Part shown: positions 19,746 through 30,650 of the stretch, in pieces | Layout: every line of letters begins with the position of its first letter | Numbering within the stretch: position 1 is the first letter of the stretch | Assembly (NCBI GenBank): GCA_944472135.2 | Contig: CALYDD020000419.1 | Coordinates: 29,385-93,384, forward strand | From: Trichobilharzia regenti | Lineage: Eukaryota; Platyhelminthes; Trematoda; Strigeidida; Schistosomatidae | Direction of reading: 5' to 3' | DNA length: 64,000 nucleotides | The notes under the pieces: model-generated | Told to the model about the DNA's origin: nothing | What the model saw: the letters and a program-made list of their open reading frames with translations, nothing else | Database searches by the model: none | Translations under genes and position numbers: made by a program

Positions 19746-20092
19746 CACTTGGACGTCTTAGTCAGGCGAACAACTACAGGAGAATTAGAAACTCAAGTTT
19801 ATAGGAAATCAACTCACACAGACCAAATACTGAATTACAACAGCAACAACCCAATAGCACACAAAAGGAACTGCATACAAACACTATTCAAGAGAGCAAG
19901 GACTCACTGCAGCACTCCCACCTTAAGAAAAATTGAAGAAAAGTATCTCATGGACGTCTTCCAAAAGAATGGATATCCCCGGAATTTCATCAAGAGACAT
20001 ATACCCCCAAGCCAACCTACCAAAACAAAAGCCACCAAGGAAAACACAAAGAAAATCGAACAAGGCATTAAGAAGACAAATTTCGCGAGATG
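19746..20092 (+). pseudogene. Penelope-like element P1, RT part (left half, interrupted)
   Basis: Plus-strand frame with LETQVYRKSTHTDQILNYN, KRNCIQTLFKRA and LMDVFQKNGYPRNFIKRHI, the conserved region after the RT palm in Penelope-like elements. The frame stops at 20093 where a second Penelope-like element begins in the opposite orientation. The remainder of P1 continues at 21263. The 5' part with the catalytic YxDD is absent. Confidence 0.75.
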
Positions 20093-21262
20093 ATATCATT
20101 TCGTAGTTTCTTTACAACCGCTTTACAACTAACATGGTTAACAATGATAAAATAAAGTTCATGAAAATTACTCAGTTAAATAAAAACAAAAGTACATACT
20201 AATGACCAATCATATTAAGATAGGTCATGCAGTCCAGGGTAGGCGAAGATTGAAGTCTATTGCTTTTTGTACACACAGTTTAGGCTGTATGTGATTAATC
20301 CAAAGTGCTTCCATCACCTTCAATAACCTTGAATTAGAGTTATGTGAAATAATTGTGAAACAGTCATTAATATTGATTTTGTGACCAGACATTAATAAGT
20401 GTTTTGCAATGGATGATGCTGGATTTCTATTAAGATTAATCGCGTTGGGATTTTCGATATGGTTTACTAGCCATTTTGGAATATGTTCTTTTCGACGACA
20501 TTGGAACATTCTGTTGGTTCTACCTATATAGGTGTCACCGCAGCTGCAGGTGAACTTGTAGATACAGTCCGAAGTAGAGTCCACAGAATTTCGTCCTTTA
20601 ATCGTAGGAACAGGGATCGAAAATGTTCGGCAAGTGAGAAAAAGAGATGCGGCGTAGAATGTGCGTTTGATGGCTGATCGAAGTCTTTGAGTTGTCAACT
20701 GCATAATCTGGTCGCCCTTGAATGGTAGATTAATAAAGATGGCTTTCTTTGGTACAGAAGCTGTCTTTTCGAGATGTGGTTTTTCTTTGCTGTGACAAGT
20801 GATAAAGCTCTCCGGATAACCATTGGCTAATAAAACTGAATGTACATGTCGAAGCTCATCCATCAGTGTGTCACTCGTGCATATTTTTCGGGCCCTTGAG
20901 AACAAACATTTCACTAGGGAACGTTTATACTGGATAGGAACAAAACTGGTAAAATGAAGATATTGTCCAGTCCATGTTTGTTTACGAAAAATAGAGCGCT
21001 GAATCGTTCCATCATTTCTCCTAGTCATAGTAATATCCAGGAAACCAAGTTTGTTATTCGATTCTAGTTCGGAAGTCACTCGAATATTTGGATGAATATG
21101 ATTAAATAGAGTAATGAAGTTATCAATAGATTCACTATTATTACCAATAATAAGAGTATCATCTACATAACGTTTATACAGCATAAATCCTCCAAGCATA
21201 CCTTGCATTTGTTTCTCTAATTTCGACATAAATATATCTGCTAACAGGGGCCCCAGGGGCCT
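20093..21262 (-). mobile_element. Penelope-like element P2, 5' truncated, inserted in P1
   Basis: Open frame on the minus strand from about 21262 to 20225 (about 347 codons). The RT starts at PLGPLLADIF, has YKRYVDDTLIIG (YVDD), LGFLDITMTRR and the VYRK-like IFRKQTWTGQ, then the GIY-YIG endonuclease: CIYKFTCSCGDTYIGRT, KEHIPKWL, SSIAKHLLMSGHKI and MEALWINHI. Penelope-like elements use this RT plus GIY-YIG pair to copy into nicked DNA. The coding part is uninterrupted but lacks the N-terminal RT motifs. The 3' region runs to about 20093. It splits P1 cleanly. Confidence 0.85.
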
Positions 21263-21268
21263 TACCAT
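20225..21268 (-). CDS. Penelope-like RT/GIY-YIG endonuclease, N-terminally truncated
   Basis: 347 codons; the first codons (MVR) derive from the junction with P1 and are not a real start. RT palm YVDD near residue 34-37 and the RT thumb follow, then a linker with KKAIFINLPFKGD, a PLE-typical segment. The GIY-YIG domain lies in the last 130 residues (YKFTCSCG...TYIGRT...EH...HKI...E). The Y-x-C-x-C and YIG-x-T signature and the distal Glu in MEALWI are present. Since the N-terminal RT fingers are gone the protein cannot be a complete polymerase. A dead 5'-truncated insertion is the most likely reading. Confidence 0.8.
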   Translation of the reverse strand: MVRPLGPLLADIFMSKLEKQMQGMLGGFMLYKRYVDDTLIIGNNSESIDNFITLFNHIHPNIRVTSELESNNKLGFLDITMTRRNDGTIQRSIFRKQTWTGQYLHFTSFVPIQYKRSLVKCLFSRARKICTSDTLMDELRHVHSVLLANGYPESFITCHSKEKPHLEKTASVPKKAIFINLPFKGDQIMQLTTQRLRSAIKRTFYAASLFLTCRTFSIPVPTIKGRNSVDSTSDCIYKFTCSCGDTYIGRTNRMFQCRRKEHIPKWLVNHIENPNAINLNRNPASSIAKHLLMSGHKININDCFTIISHNSNSRLLKVMEALWINHIQPKLCVQKAIDFNLRLPWTA

Positions 21269-21960
21269 ATATAAAGGATATCTCAGAAATCACTACAAGA
21301 CTCTTCAAACCTTTAGGAATTGACGTCGTACACAAACCAACAAAGTCGCTGCACTCAATTCTATGTCAACCAAAAGACTCAACAGCAAAAGAAGACAAAA
21401 CCAACATCATCTACAAAATAAACTGTAACAACTGTGAAAAACACTACATTGGCCAAAGCGGACGTCCCCTTCGTCTTCGTATCCACGAACATAAGCTAGC
21501 CGTCAAAAGACATGATATACACTCCCTCATTTCACTACACACAGACAACCACGGACATCAATTCGACTGGGACAACGTTCAAATATTAGACAAAGGAAAT
21601 AACAAGAATGCTAGAGAATTTTTAGAAGCCTGGTATTCCAGTGAATCATCAATCAATAGACACATCGAGATAGACAAAATTTATCAACCAATAAGAAAGA
21701 AACTTCACACACGATGGGTCAAAGTTCAAGTCACAGAAACAATCAGTTCCAACACAAGTAACCTAGAAGGTGTGGAAACACACATAAACAACCAATCACG
21801 TGGAGAAACCTAAAAGCTCACTTCAATTTGAAGTATGCGCTGAAGATGTCACCCAGTAAGGTGATGAAAGCTTCGCAAACTAACCATCCAGCTCAGAGAA
21901 CAAAACCACATCAAAATACGTTGAATCCTCTTAAATAGACATTTCACCAAGCCTCTCTTA
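21263..21960 (+). pseudogene. Penelope-like element P1, GIY-YIG part and 3' end (right half)
   Basis: Continues the P1 frame: LPYIKDISEITTRLFKPL, NIIYKINCNNCEKHYIGQSG, RLRIHEHKLAVKRHD, SLHTDNHGHQFDWDNVQIL and AREFLEAWYS, a full GIY-YIG domain, then the family 3' untranslated end (GAAGATGTCACCCAGTAAGG...CCATCCAGCTCAGAGAAC). This 3' end recurs in four other copies of the family. Confidence 0.75.
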
Positions 21961-22029
21961 TACTGTAATGGACAGAAACTGTGAAAATTAAGGTATTGCC
22001 CTGTCCAAGTGGGCTTTCTGTAAATTGAT

Positions 22030-22275
22030 CTTCATATTGAAACATCATCTCTTCAACTCAGAAGTATGTCTAAAAATGCCAGTTGGTTGAGACTTTCTTC
22101 CTCGCATGTAAGACTTACATGATTCTGTAGTATGGAGTTAAGTCTGTCTAATAGACGACTTGCATCTTCATGATCGTCACACATCAAAATGACATGATCT
22201 ACATATCTCCTATAGAAGGGCAATTTAGAAATTAAATCTAGGGACAAGTTCTCAGCATAAGACATGTAGACGTCC
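22030..22275 (-). pseudogene. Penelope-like RT fragment P4 (minus)
   Basis: Frame encoding SLDLISKLPFYRRYVDHVIL, LLDRLNSILQNHVSLTCEEE and LNQLAFLDILLS. The YVDD motif is YVDH, so an essential Asp is lost. Matches the layout of the plus-strand P4 at 22855. Confidence 0.65.
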
Positions 22276-22639
22276 GCTTAATTTTTTCATATATATATTG
22301 ACTTGATAAGTAAATGTGTGGTGGATCAGATTGCTGTTGGAAACGTAGATGGTGCAAATACACCACGTCACATCACACATTTTTCAGATAATCTCCATCT
22401 TCTAATCCAACCCTATTCAAATTTTTAATTGTTTTGGACGAATCATGTTCAAAATATCATCCAGTCTGAATAATATCGTCATACTATCTGTTATATTGAC
22501 AAATGGAGAAAATCAACATGAAGTTAAGCTCTACACAGTGGTTTAAAAGTTATAATGTGTATGTTTTTTATCACTGTTATGTGTACGATAACTGAAGGTT
22601 AGTCAGCAGTGGATTATAATGCTGTTTATGTATTTTGTC
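22276..22639. other. No recognisable feature
   Basis: AT-rich, no open frame with motifs and no repeat shared with the rest of the window that I could see. Confidence 0.35.
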
Positions 22640-22854
22640 TTTATAGACTTTTAGAAGGCCTTCGACAGCGAAGTAATTTGGAAACTACTCGAGTACTACG
22701 GCGTACCTCAAATATTCATCAACCTTATTCAACAGCTGTACGACAACGGCACATGTCAAGTGATCCACAACGGAAAACTCAGTGAGGCGTTTGGAGTAAA
22801 CACAGGATTCAGACAAGGGTGCTTATTATCACCAATGATATTCCTAATTGTGCT
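22640..22854 (+). pseudogene. LINE family B RT fragment
   Basis: Nearly identical to 49262-49490: EVIWKLLEYYGVPQIFINLIQ, YDNGTCQVIHNGKLSEAF and FRQGCLLSPMIFLIV, after a damaged FEKAFDSV (a stop and a deletion near 22655). It ends abruptly at a Penelope-like RT fragment at 22855. Confidence 0.75.
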
Positions 22855-23760
22855 ATGGGATCACCATTGTCTCCGCTAGTCGCCAATCTGTTTATGCACT
22901 CATTAGAATCAAATGCTATTATGAAATGTTCCTCTAAGAACGGGGTTAAAGTACTTGGATGATACCTTCGTCATAACCATACGCAGCTTGTTGAATGAAC
23001 TTTTTCATTTAATAAACAGTATGTCAGAAACCATTAAGTTTTCCGAAGAGGTTGAATCTGACGAGAATGATTTGGCATTGCTGGAAAGAAAACCAGACGG
23101 TAAACTTTAAATAAACATTTACAGAAAGCCGACACATTCAGACAGATACTTAGATTAATTTTCAGGACATCCCTTTACCACCAAAGTAACTGTGGCCACG
23201 AATCTGATTAACAGAGACAAACGTCTAGTTACTGAGGAGGAAGAGATCAGCAGGGAACTAAAATTGGTTCAGACTACTCTTAAATCAAATAATTATCCCA
23301 AAGCCTTCATAAAGAGATATTTGAAATGTGAAGATAGGGATGAATCGAAACCTGTTGCTAAGGCTTGGGTTAGTATAGTGGTGATTCCTTACTGAAAAGA
23401 AGCATCGGATAAGATAAAGTGAATCCTTAACGATCATGACATAAAGGTGTATTTTCCTGAAACGGACACCTTACGCTCGTGACTGGTGAAGGTTAAGGAT
23501 CAATTGTGGAGACTGTTACGCCGTAAATGTAGAAGAAACTTTCAGACAGGTAAATATAAGAGTGAAAGAGCATAAACAATGTGAAAAAGTGGTTCCAACG
23601 ACCTTCGCAGACTTAAAGATGCTAGAAAACAGATCACCGATTGCATTGCATTCGATAGAAATGGGACACAAAATCGATTTTGATAGGACTAAGGTTCGAC
23701 ACAAAGGTTTCGGTTGGTAAAAAGAAAGACCAGCTGTAGAAGCTCTATATAAATCGGTGA
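22855..23760 (+). pseudogene. Penelope-like element P4, decayed (plus)
   Basis: Blocks in changing frames: MGSPLSPLVANLFMHSLES, DTFVIIRSLLNELFHLINSM, IYRKPTHSDRYLD, NLINRDKRLVTEEEEISREL and LKSNNYPKAFIKRYLK, then a degraded GIY-YIG portion. These are consecutive RT motifs of a Penelope-like element. Many stops and frameshifts. Confidence 0.7.
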
Positions 23761-23777
23761 ATCACAACAGTTTGAAT

Positions 23778-24390
23778 ATACTGTCTGTCTGTCTGTTTTC
23801 GACATAGAACTTTGCACAAATGTGCGGAAGTTCAAGTCGCCACATTCCGTGTAGCACGCGAAGCAAGAGAAGAAAGTACAAGAAAAGCATAATAGAAACA
23901 GTGAGGAGAGGTGTGAGACAAAGGAGTAATAAAGAAATACAAAACAGTTTCATTGAAGATCATAAGTCACAAGGAGTGGATGCATCTGCGATAGCCACTG
24001 AGAACGATTTTGAGCCATGTCACCAATTGTTTCCAACCATAGATTTTTACCGTCCCGAGGACCCCAGCCTGGAAGTCTACACCTTCCTACGTGGCTAAGA
24101 CCAACTGTTGTGGATTTCATTGACTGATGCCAAGTTTTTGTTTGACCGCCGCTAGCTTTTTTCCAGCCTGACCCTATATCCGCTAACATTGCTCGTCGAG
24201 GGAGGCGATGGCTTGGCATACGTAACACATGTCCTAACCATCTCAGTCGATGTAGCTTCACGACTTCGTCGATTGATTTCCCCTGTTTACCTAGAACTCT
24301 ACGCCTAACCTCCATGTTGCTCACCTTATTATGCCACTTTACACGGGAAATAGAACGCAGGCACGTATGATCAAAGACAGCTAGGTGAAT
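23778..24390 (-). mobile_element. LINE family A copy 2, 3' end
   Basis: Minus-strand open frame 24390-23950 encodes the intact family A C-terminus: [57 protein letters not shown] and MHPLLVTYDLQ with its stop. After it come the 3' untranslated region, GCAAAGTTCTATGTCG, and an ACAG-repeat terminus (complement of CTGTCTGTCTGT near 23780-23797). This copy defines the family 3' end. Confidence 0.85.
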
Positions 24391-24734
24391 ATACACAAAG
24401 ATATGATTTTAGCTTGTCCGGATATGTATCACTAATCAATCATACTCATACTTTATCTAAATTCCCGACTGTCTACGTCTTCTTATAGACAGGCTACCAA
24501 ATGATTTACAATTGTTTCCCCAGGCATACAAAACACACACACGCCCACACACTATTGTATACCGGATATACAAATATATGTTTTTCAGATTCAATTTTCC
24601 TATGACCATGAACTTTTAGTCGGACGTAATCTGATGTAAAAGTACACACTGTTTACAATGTTGAACAAAAGTAGACTAATATTTGTAATTCTGACGAGTT
24701 TTGTTTATAAGGATTAATTTTGTTTTCACGAGTT
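24391..24734. other. No recognisable feature
   Basis: AT-rich; a short ACACAC run near 24532-24552. Confidence 0.35.
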
Positions 24735-24970
24735 TGACCACGGATTGATATCAGTTAGAGAACCATTGAAGAAAAAGCAGAGGGTAATGTCTTATCCTAG
24801 TTTGGGAATCATTGGCAGTACGCACTCACCTCAGTGGATGGGTTCGAACCCAAGACCTTCCGGTTACAAGGCAAGCTGGCTCGCATACCATTCAGTCATG
24901 TGGGAACCGATTCACTGGCTAACGCATAAATTCTAACCTCTAATGGTTTGTGATTTTAGCGCCGTCGCAA
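24735..24970 (-). mobile_element. SINE family T, minus copy
   Basis: On the minus strand: box-A half (ATGACTGAATGGTATGCGAGC), GCCTTGTAACCGGAAGGTC, box B GGGTTCGAACCC, and the body CCCAAACTAGGATAAGACA to GATATCAATCCGTGGTC. Box B is perfect. Confidence 0.7.
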
Positions 24971-25084
24971 GCTAAATCAAATCTCTGCTGTCAAACTCCA
25001 CGAATTTGCCCGGGGTTCTAATGACACGTCCACCTACTAGGGGGTGAAGACAAATGCTCGCCGATAACATTGACTGGTTCCAGT

Positions 25085-25300
25085 TGCGCGAAAATCACGA
25101 ATTGATAGAAATTAGGATTCATAGGCTGGCCAGTGAGTCAGGTCCCCGTGGCTGGATGGTCTACCATCTGACTTGCCTTGTAACCGCGAGGTCTTGTTTT
25201 CCAACTCCGGTCGTAGGTGCGTACTGAAGATCAGTCCGAAACAACTGCCCAGCACTATCTGCTGGTTTTAATGGTTCCCTAACTGGTATCTATATCCGAC
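25085..25300 (+). mobile_element. SINE family T, plus copy
   Basis: GTCCCCGTGGCTGGATGGTC (box A), CTTGCCTTGTAACCGCGAGG, a decayed box B, GTGCGTACTGAAGATCAGTC, and CAATTGCCC-like body to the GGTTCCCTAACTGG end. Confidence 0.65.
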
Positions 25301-26509
25301 TGAATTTCAAACCATCCTCATGAGAAATGGATATTCTTGAAACCTCAGTAGAAGATGTCTACACTCACATGAAACTACCAGCAGTTATGCGTACACAAAA
25401 ACCACAAGAAAATACCAGTGTCGCCTATTGGAAAACACATAATAATGATATCAAAACAGCCTTCAAGATTATTCATAAAAATCGTCAGGGGTACATAATA
25501 AAATAGGATGAGGCGATAGCAACATTGAAAAAAGGCTCACATTATGTGCATACAGAAACGACCTCTTGTAACCCCTAAACTAACTTGGTTATCCTTGTCC
25601 AGTTATAATACAAAGATTCGTGTTAATCATGTGCATCGGTGGCACAGTGCTAGAATATTCGCCCAGGGATTTATCCTCGGACGACGCACTCCTTTAGCTT
25701 TAACAAGAGTGGTAAAGTAGGTAGGTTGGGCATGAGACATTGGGAACCTCGTCACATAAAAATAAACCCCATTGCTACTGAAACTTCAAGGTCCCTATGT
25801 TCCACTGGGACGGGGAAACGTAAAGGAATAAAAAACACAAAAAAGTAGTGAGACATTCATATAGTTATCTTCACTTGTAACTAAGAAGAAACTAGTGCAA
25901 TGTTCAAAGTTCACTGTTATGGTGAGCTATCTACACAGAAGGTCAGCTGCAGTCCCAGCAGCTTAGGTATAATATCCCTGTCTGCACCAGTGGGTAGTAT
26001 GACTTCCAACCAGCAAGAATCACAATAGTTTCTTCGAGGTACAAAAGTCTCGATAAGCACGAAACCAAGTTTCAAAAGACTCTCCTTAGCGCTTCCAGCC
26101 ATCGATCTTATTCAAATCTGAAAGACAAGTTATTCATCGAATTGTCACCTTTCAACTGTTTCTAGAATAGAAATATAATTAAGGGCGTTCAAAAATGGCG
26201 TAGTTTTGACGTGAAAGAAGCGTTCTCTGCTGTCGATAGAGAGGTCTTTTAGCTCTGTCTAGATGAGCAAAGAATTCCGGGAAAATATGTACTTCTTTTG
26301 AAGAAATTCAATTAGAATTCATGCGACTTTAAAGTAATAATGAAGATTTGTATACTAAAAAGATGATAGTTATTGGTTTCCATCAGAAATATTTGGTGTC
26401 TTAAGTGTCATTTAATACAGCCATGTTTGACTTTGAAATCCCAGGAATTTATTTACTGTCATAGATATACGTCGATTACTACATTCAGGTAGATAATATA
26501 TTCCTCTTA
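25301..26509. other. Mostly unassigned; small LINE remnants
   Basis: CCCTATGTTCCACTGGGAC near 25793 resembles the LINE B 3' end. Around 26205-26310 broken frames give VKEAFSAVDREVF and RIPGKYVLLLK, which parallel LKAAFDSVDREVLW and GIPRKYIALIK of LINE A. The rest shows nothing I can name. Confidence 0.4.
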
Positions 26510-28022
26510 GATAGACTGATCCCTTCAAAGGACTCTTGAATCGACCATCACCGGCAACTTGCCCAGAAATACCACCAACAACAACACCATACTCAGAACT
26601 GCTGACCAATGGACACCAATCCTTCGACGAAAACAGAAATCCCAAATGTAATCAATCTACTGAAGCCTATTTGGGAAGGTAGCAAAGCTAGACGGAACCC
26701 CCCCCCCGATGCACTGAAAATGTACCTAGAGACTGCAGTAGATATGCTGATTCCATTATTGCAAAAAGTTCAGAAGGAAGGAAAGGTGTTTACGAACTGG
26801 AAGAGAGACAACCCTATCAAGCTACCAAAGAAGAAGGGTTACTTATACCTCTGCAAGAACCGGCGTGGAGTAATTCTGTTGTCTACTCTAAGCGCAATAC
26901 TAAGTTGCGTCATCCTGCAGAGAATAAAAGATGCACAGGATGCAGAACCCCTATAGCCCGGACAAGCTAGATTAAGGAAAAGCAAATCATATGCTGATCG
27001 AAGCGCAACTCTGCACATTGTCATCACAGAACAGGGGATAAAATCACAGTCAAACTTGTACCTGACCTTCATTGACTTCGAAAAGACCTTCGACAAACGG
27101 TGTTGACCGAGAAGTAATTTGGAAACTGCTTCAACACTGTGGAGTGCACTACTCTGAATATTTATCAATCTCATTCAGCAGGTATACGATAATGTCATGT
27201 GTCAGGTGATCCACAACGGAAAACTCAGCAAACCTTCTGCAAAGAATACAGGAGTAAGACAAGATCACTTGCCTATTATCACCGATGATATTCCTAGTTG
27301 CTGTGGTCTATATTATGCATCAGACTGTGCACTGGGAATGAGAAGACAGGAATATGTTGAACCAGAAGGATGACTCTAGAAGATCTGGATTTCACAGATG
27401 ACTTACGTTTAATACCACACAAACTAGAAGACCTGCAGGTGAAAACTAAAAAACAGGGTGAAGAGACAGGCAAACGGGGAAGACAGGACTCCAGGTGAAC
27501 ACATAAAAGACGGAGGTGATGAAGATACTCACGCACCAACAGCATCAACAACAACAACAACAACCAGTACCAATCACCATCATCAATGGTATTAATGGGA
27601 AGGGAGTGACTTCCTTCACTTATCGAAGTCAGTTCGTCTGTATGGGTCAGCAACTTGGCTAGCATGTCACGAAAAGCGTTTCTAACAGGTTACTTCAGAC
27701 TTTTGTCAACAGCTGTCCCAATTCGTTGGCTTAGTATTAGAGATCAGATAGCAGGCTGAAAAGAACGCGTTGGTCAACAAATATGTAACATAAAATGCAG
27801 ATGGACTGAGCACACGCTGAGCAGACTGTCTAATGACACTGCATGCGAAGTTAGCGCTGGAGTGGGACCTGGATGGAAGATGACGAGTGGGTCATCGATG
27901 CGAGTGTGACGTACAGGAGATCGTGTGAATTAGAGGAGATGAGAGACGATGAGCAATTGTGGGCGCAACTAGAGAGGACAGCATCAAACGAAACAAACTG
28001 GAGATGCGTTATTGAAGACCCA
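26510..28022 (+). pseudogene. LINE family B copy, RT to C-terminus, heavily mutated
   Basis: Starts at the sequence matching HFKRLLNRPSP and runs through SYLYKLPKKKG-like, NRRGVILLSTLSAILSCVIL, a frameshifted FIDFEKTFDKR, VIHNGKLS and a damaged GVRQ block. It ends with the C-terminal QICNIKCRWTEHTLSRLSND and WRRSCE-like blocks. Many stops and indels. It joins LINE A copy 3 at about 28023. Confidence 0.75.
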
Positions 28023-29070
28023 CGTCTTACTCAGATGATATAGTCCTTCTAGGCGAAGACGCTGACAAAATGCAGAGTCTTCTGAACACCTTGAGCTGCA
28101 ATCTACGAATGTTTGGCATGCGATTAGCTCCCGCCAAATATAAACTGACGTTACAGGACTGGACCACACTGACTCCTAGTTTAGAAATAGGGAGTGAAGT
28201 GGTAGAGCATGTTAACCGCTTCACTTATTTGGGAAGTACCATCAGCTAGTGCCAATGCGTTGATCTCTGACGAAATTTCAGTACGGATAAAGAGGGCTAG
28301 TTTCGCATATGCCAATTTACGCCGTCTCTGGCATAGACGTGATATCTGGCTGACCATCGACCAAAGGGCGAGTGTACTGCTCTGCAGTCCGCTCCGTCCT
28401 CCTTTATGGCTGTGAGACCCGGCCATTGAAAGTGGAAGACATGAAAAGCTTGGTCAGCTGTCTTCGATCATAGGTGCATGCGTTCTATCTCCCGTGTGAA
28501 GTTGTATGATAAGGTGAGCAATATTGAGGTTAGGCGTTGAGTGCTAGGTAAGGAGGGGAGTCAATCGACAAGGCTGTAAAATTACACCGACTGAGATGGT
28601 TAAGATATGTGTTAGGTTTGCCTGATCATCGCTTTCCTCAATGGGAAATGTTAGCTGACGTAGGGTCAGGTTGGAAAACAGCTAGTCAAGGTCAAACCAA
28701 AACATGGCACCAGACAATGAAATCCACAACAGTTAGTTTAAGTCACGTGGGAAGGTGTAGACTTCCTGACTGGTTGGGGTCCTCGGGACGGTAAAAACCA
28801 ACGGCTGGGAACAATTAGTGATATGGCTGAAAATCGTTCTCAATGGCTGGTACAGATGCATCCACTCCTTGTAACTTATGATTTCCAATGAAACTATATT
28901 GCTCTTCGTTATTACTATTCCTTTGTCTCACACCTCTGTTTACTGTCTCTCTCTTATGCATTTCTTCTACTTTCTTCTCTTGGTTTGTGTGCTAGAAGGA
29001 GTGGAATGTGGCGACTTGAACTGCTGCACATCGGTGCAAAGTTCTATGTGGAAAACGGACAGACAGACCA
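28023..29070 (+). mobile_element. LINE family A copy 3, 3' part
   Basis: Begins at the RT palm (SDDIVLLGEDADKMQSLLN), continues through the C-terminal region with several breaks (LRYVLGLPDHRFPQWEMLAD), and ends with the family 3' terminus GCAAAGTTCTATGTGG and a short ACAG-like tail near 29068. It shares an unusual AGCTAGTGCCAATGCG segment, containing a stop, with copy 1. Confidence 0.82.
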
Positions 29071-29274
29071 ATTCTCACTCGGAATCCAAGGGCAAAATAA
29101 TATAATAATAGCAATACATATATATGCCTGTTGCCTCATGAATACCTTGAACAAACGACAGAATATATACGCCTTCCACGTAAATTTGTTCACATCAGTT
29201 GTAAGAGGATGCTACACAACTGCTCTACACTCAAGATGAAATTTAAGAGTAAGCGATGAGTTGATTACTTCACC

Positions 29275-29765
29275 TTTTCTGGAAGTTGAAACTGTCCCTA
29301 TTTCACTTTCTACCTTTTGATGTGGTTGTGTTCTCTGAGCTAGCTGGACGGTTTATTTGCGAAGCTTTCATCACTGCCCTACTAGACAATATCTTCAGCT
29401 CAGACTTCAATTTGAATTGAAGTGAGCTTTTCGATTTCTCCACGAGTTTATTAATCATCCCTTCTGGTGGGTGACCTTGAACATGACTCTTTGGTTGTTT
29501 TTGTGTGTTTCCACACCTTTTAGACTGCTTGTGTTGGAAGTGATTGTTTCCTCGACTTCAACTGTGACCCTTTGTGTGTAAGGTTTCCTTCTTATCGATT
29601 GATAAATTTTGTCTATCTCGATGTGTCTATTGATTGATGATTCACTGGAATACCAGAATGACTTCTAAAAATTCTCTAGCATTCTTATTATTTCCTCTGT
29701 CTAATATTTGAACGCTGGTTGTCCCAGTCGAATTGATGTCCGTGATTGTCTGTATGCAGTGATGT
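29275..29765 (-). pseudogene. Penelope-like P1 3' portion, inverted arm
   Basis: Minus strand carries the P1 GIY-YIG end (NSTGTTSVQILDRGNNKNARE with LEVILVFQ) and the P1 3' untranslated region. It lies head-to-head with the plus copy that begins about 29780. Confidence 0.7.
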
Positions 29766-30102
29766 GAGGCCAAATTGAACGTCTCCTTCGTCTTCGTATC
29801 CATGAACATAAAGTAGCAGTCAAAAGACATGACATCCATTCTATCATATCACTACATACAGACAACCACGGACATCAATTCGACTGGGACAACCAGAGTT
29901 CAAATATTAGACAGAGGAAATAATAAGAATGCTAGAGAATTTTTAGAAGTCATTCTGGTATTCCAGTGAATCGCCAATCAATAGACACATCGAGATAGAC
30001 AAAATTTATCAACCGATAAGAAAGAAACCTCACACACAAAGGGTCAAATTTGAAGTCGAAGAAACAATCACTTCCAATGCAAGTAATTTAATTTAATTTT
30101 TG

Positions 30103-30412
30103 ATTTTCCCGTCGATTGATTATTGGACCGAAGTGCTCGGTCTCAGGATGACATGTCGGCTTCTTGTGCAGATGCTTCGACAATTTCTGGGCATTTAATT
30201 AGTATTTAATTAGTGGATAGTGACTAGCAGTGGAATCCAGGATAACGTGCATTTCTTCGTATTTGGGACTCGTCAGTTGGATGTACCTGCATTTCTCAGT
30301 GAGTGATGATGTCCCCACCGATGCTCGAACCCAATGTCCTTAGTTCCGAACGCCAAAGCGTTATCCACTAGACCACTTGGGCAACGAGAGCCACCTCTTG
30401 TGCAACAAGTCA
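30103..30412 (-). mobile_element. Smalpha-type SINE, full length, inserted in P1
   Basis: Minus strand, about 310 bp: head ACTTGTTGCACAAGAGGTGG, box A TGGTCTAGTGGA (30375-30364), box B GGGTTCGAGCA (30332-30322), hammerhead (30286-30232), and tail CACTTCGGTCC...CAATCGACGGGAAAATC. Short flanking repeats AATGCAAGTA on both sides (near 30080 and 30419) look like a target-site duplication. This is the best preserved Smalpha copy in the window. Confidence 0.8.
30232..30286 (-). ncRNA. Hammerhead ribozyme with a helix II mutation
   Basis: Minus strand: ACATCCAA, CTGACGA, GTCC-CAAATA-CGAA, GAAA, TGCACGTT, ATC, CTGGATTCC. Core boxes and helix I are good, but the 3' strand of helix II is CGAA rather than GGAC, so only partial pairing is possible and activity is probably reduced or lost. 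Confidence 0.65.
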
Positions 30413-30650
30413 TATTAATGCAAGTAGTATATAATGCAAGCAGCCTAGAGGGTGTGAAAACACACAAAAACAACCGATTACGTCTATGGTGGTCACCAGG
30501 AGAGATGATTAATAAACTCGTGGAAAAATCTAAAAGCTCACTTCAAATAGAAGTATTCGCTGAAGATGTTGTCTAGTTGAGCGATGAAAGCTTTGCAAAT
30601 TAACTATCCAGCTCAGAGAACACAACCACATGAAAATCATCCACCTGAGC

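Larger units (their letters stand above)
29780..30650 (+). pseudogene. Penelope-like P1 3' portion, plus arm, interrupted by a SINE
   Basis: RLLRLRIHEHKVAVKRHD-type reading, SLHTDNHGHQFDWDN, and INRHIEIDKIYQPIRKK, followed by the P1 3' end at 30520-30640. A Smalpha SINE occupies 30103-30412. There are frameshifts near 29893 and 29948. Confidence 0.72.
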
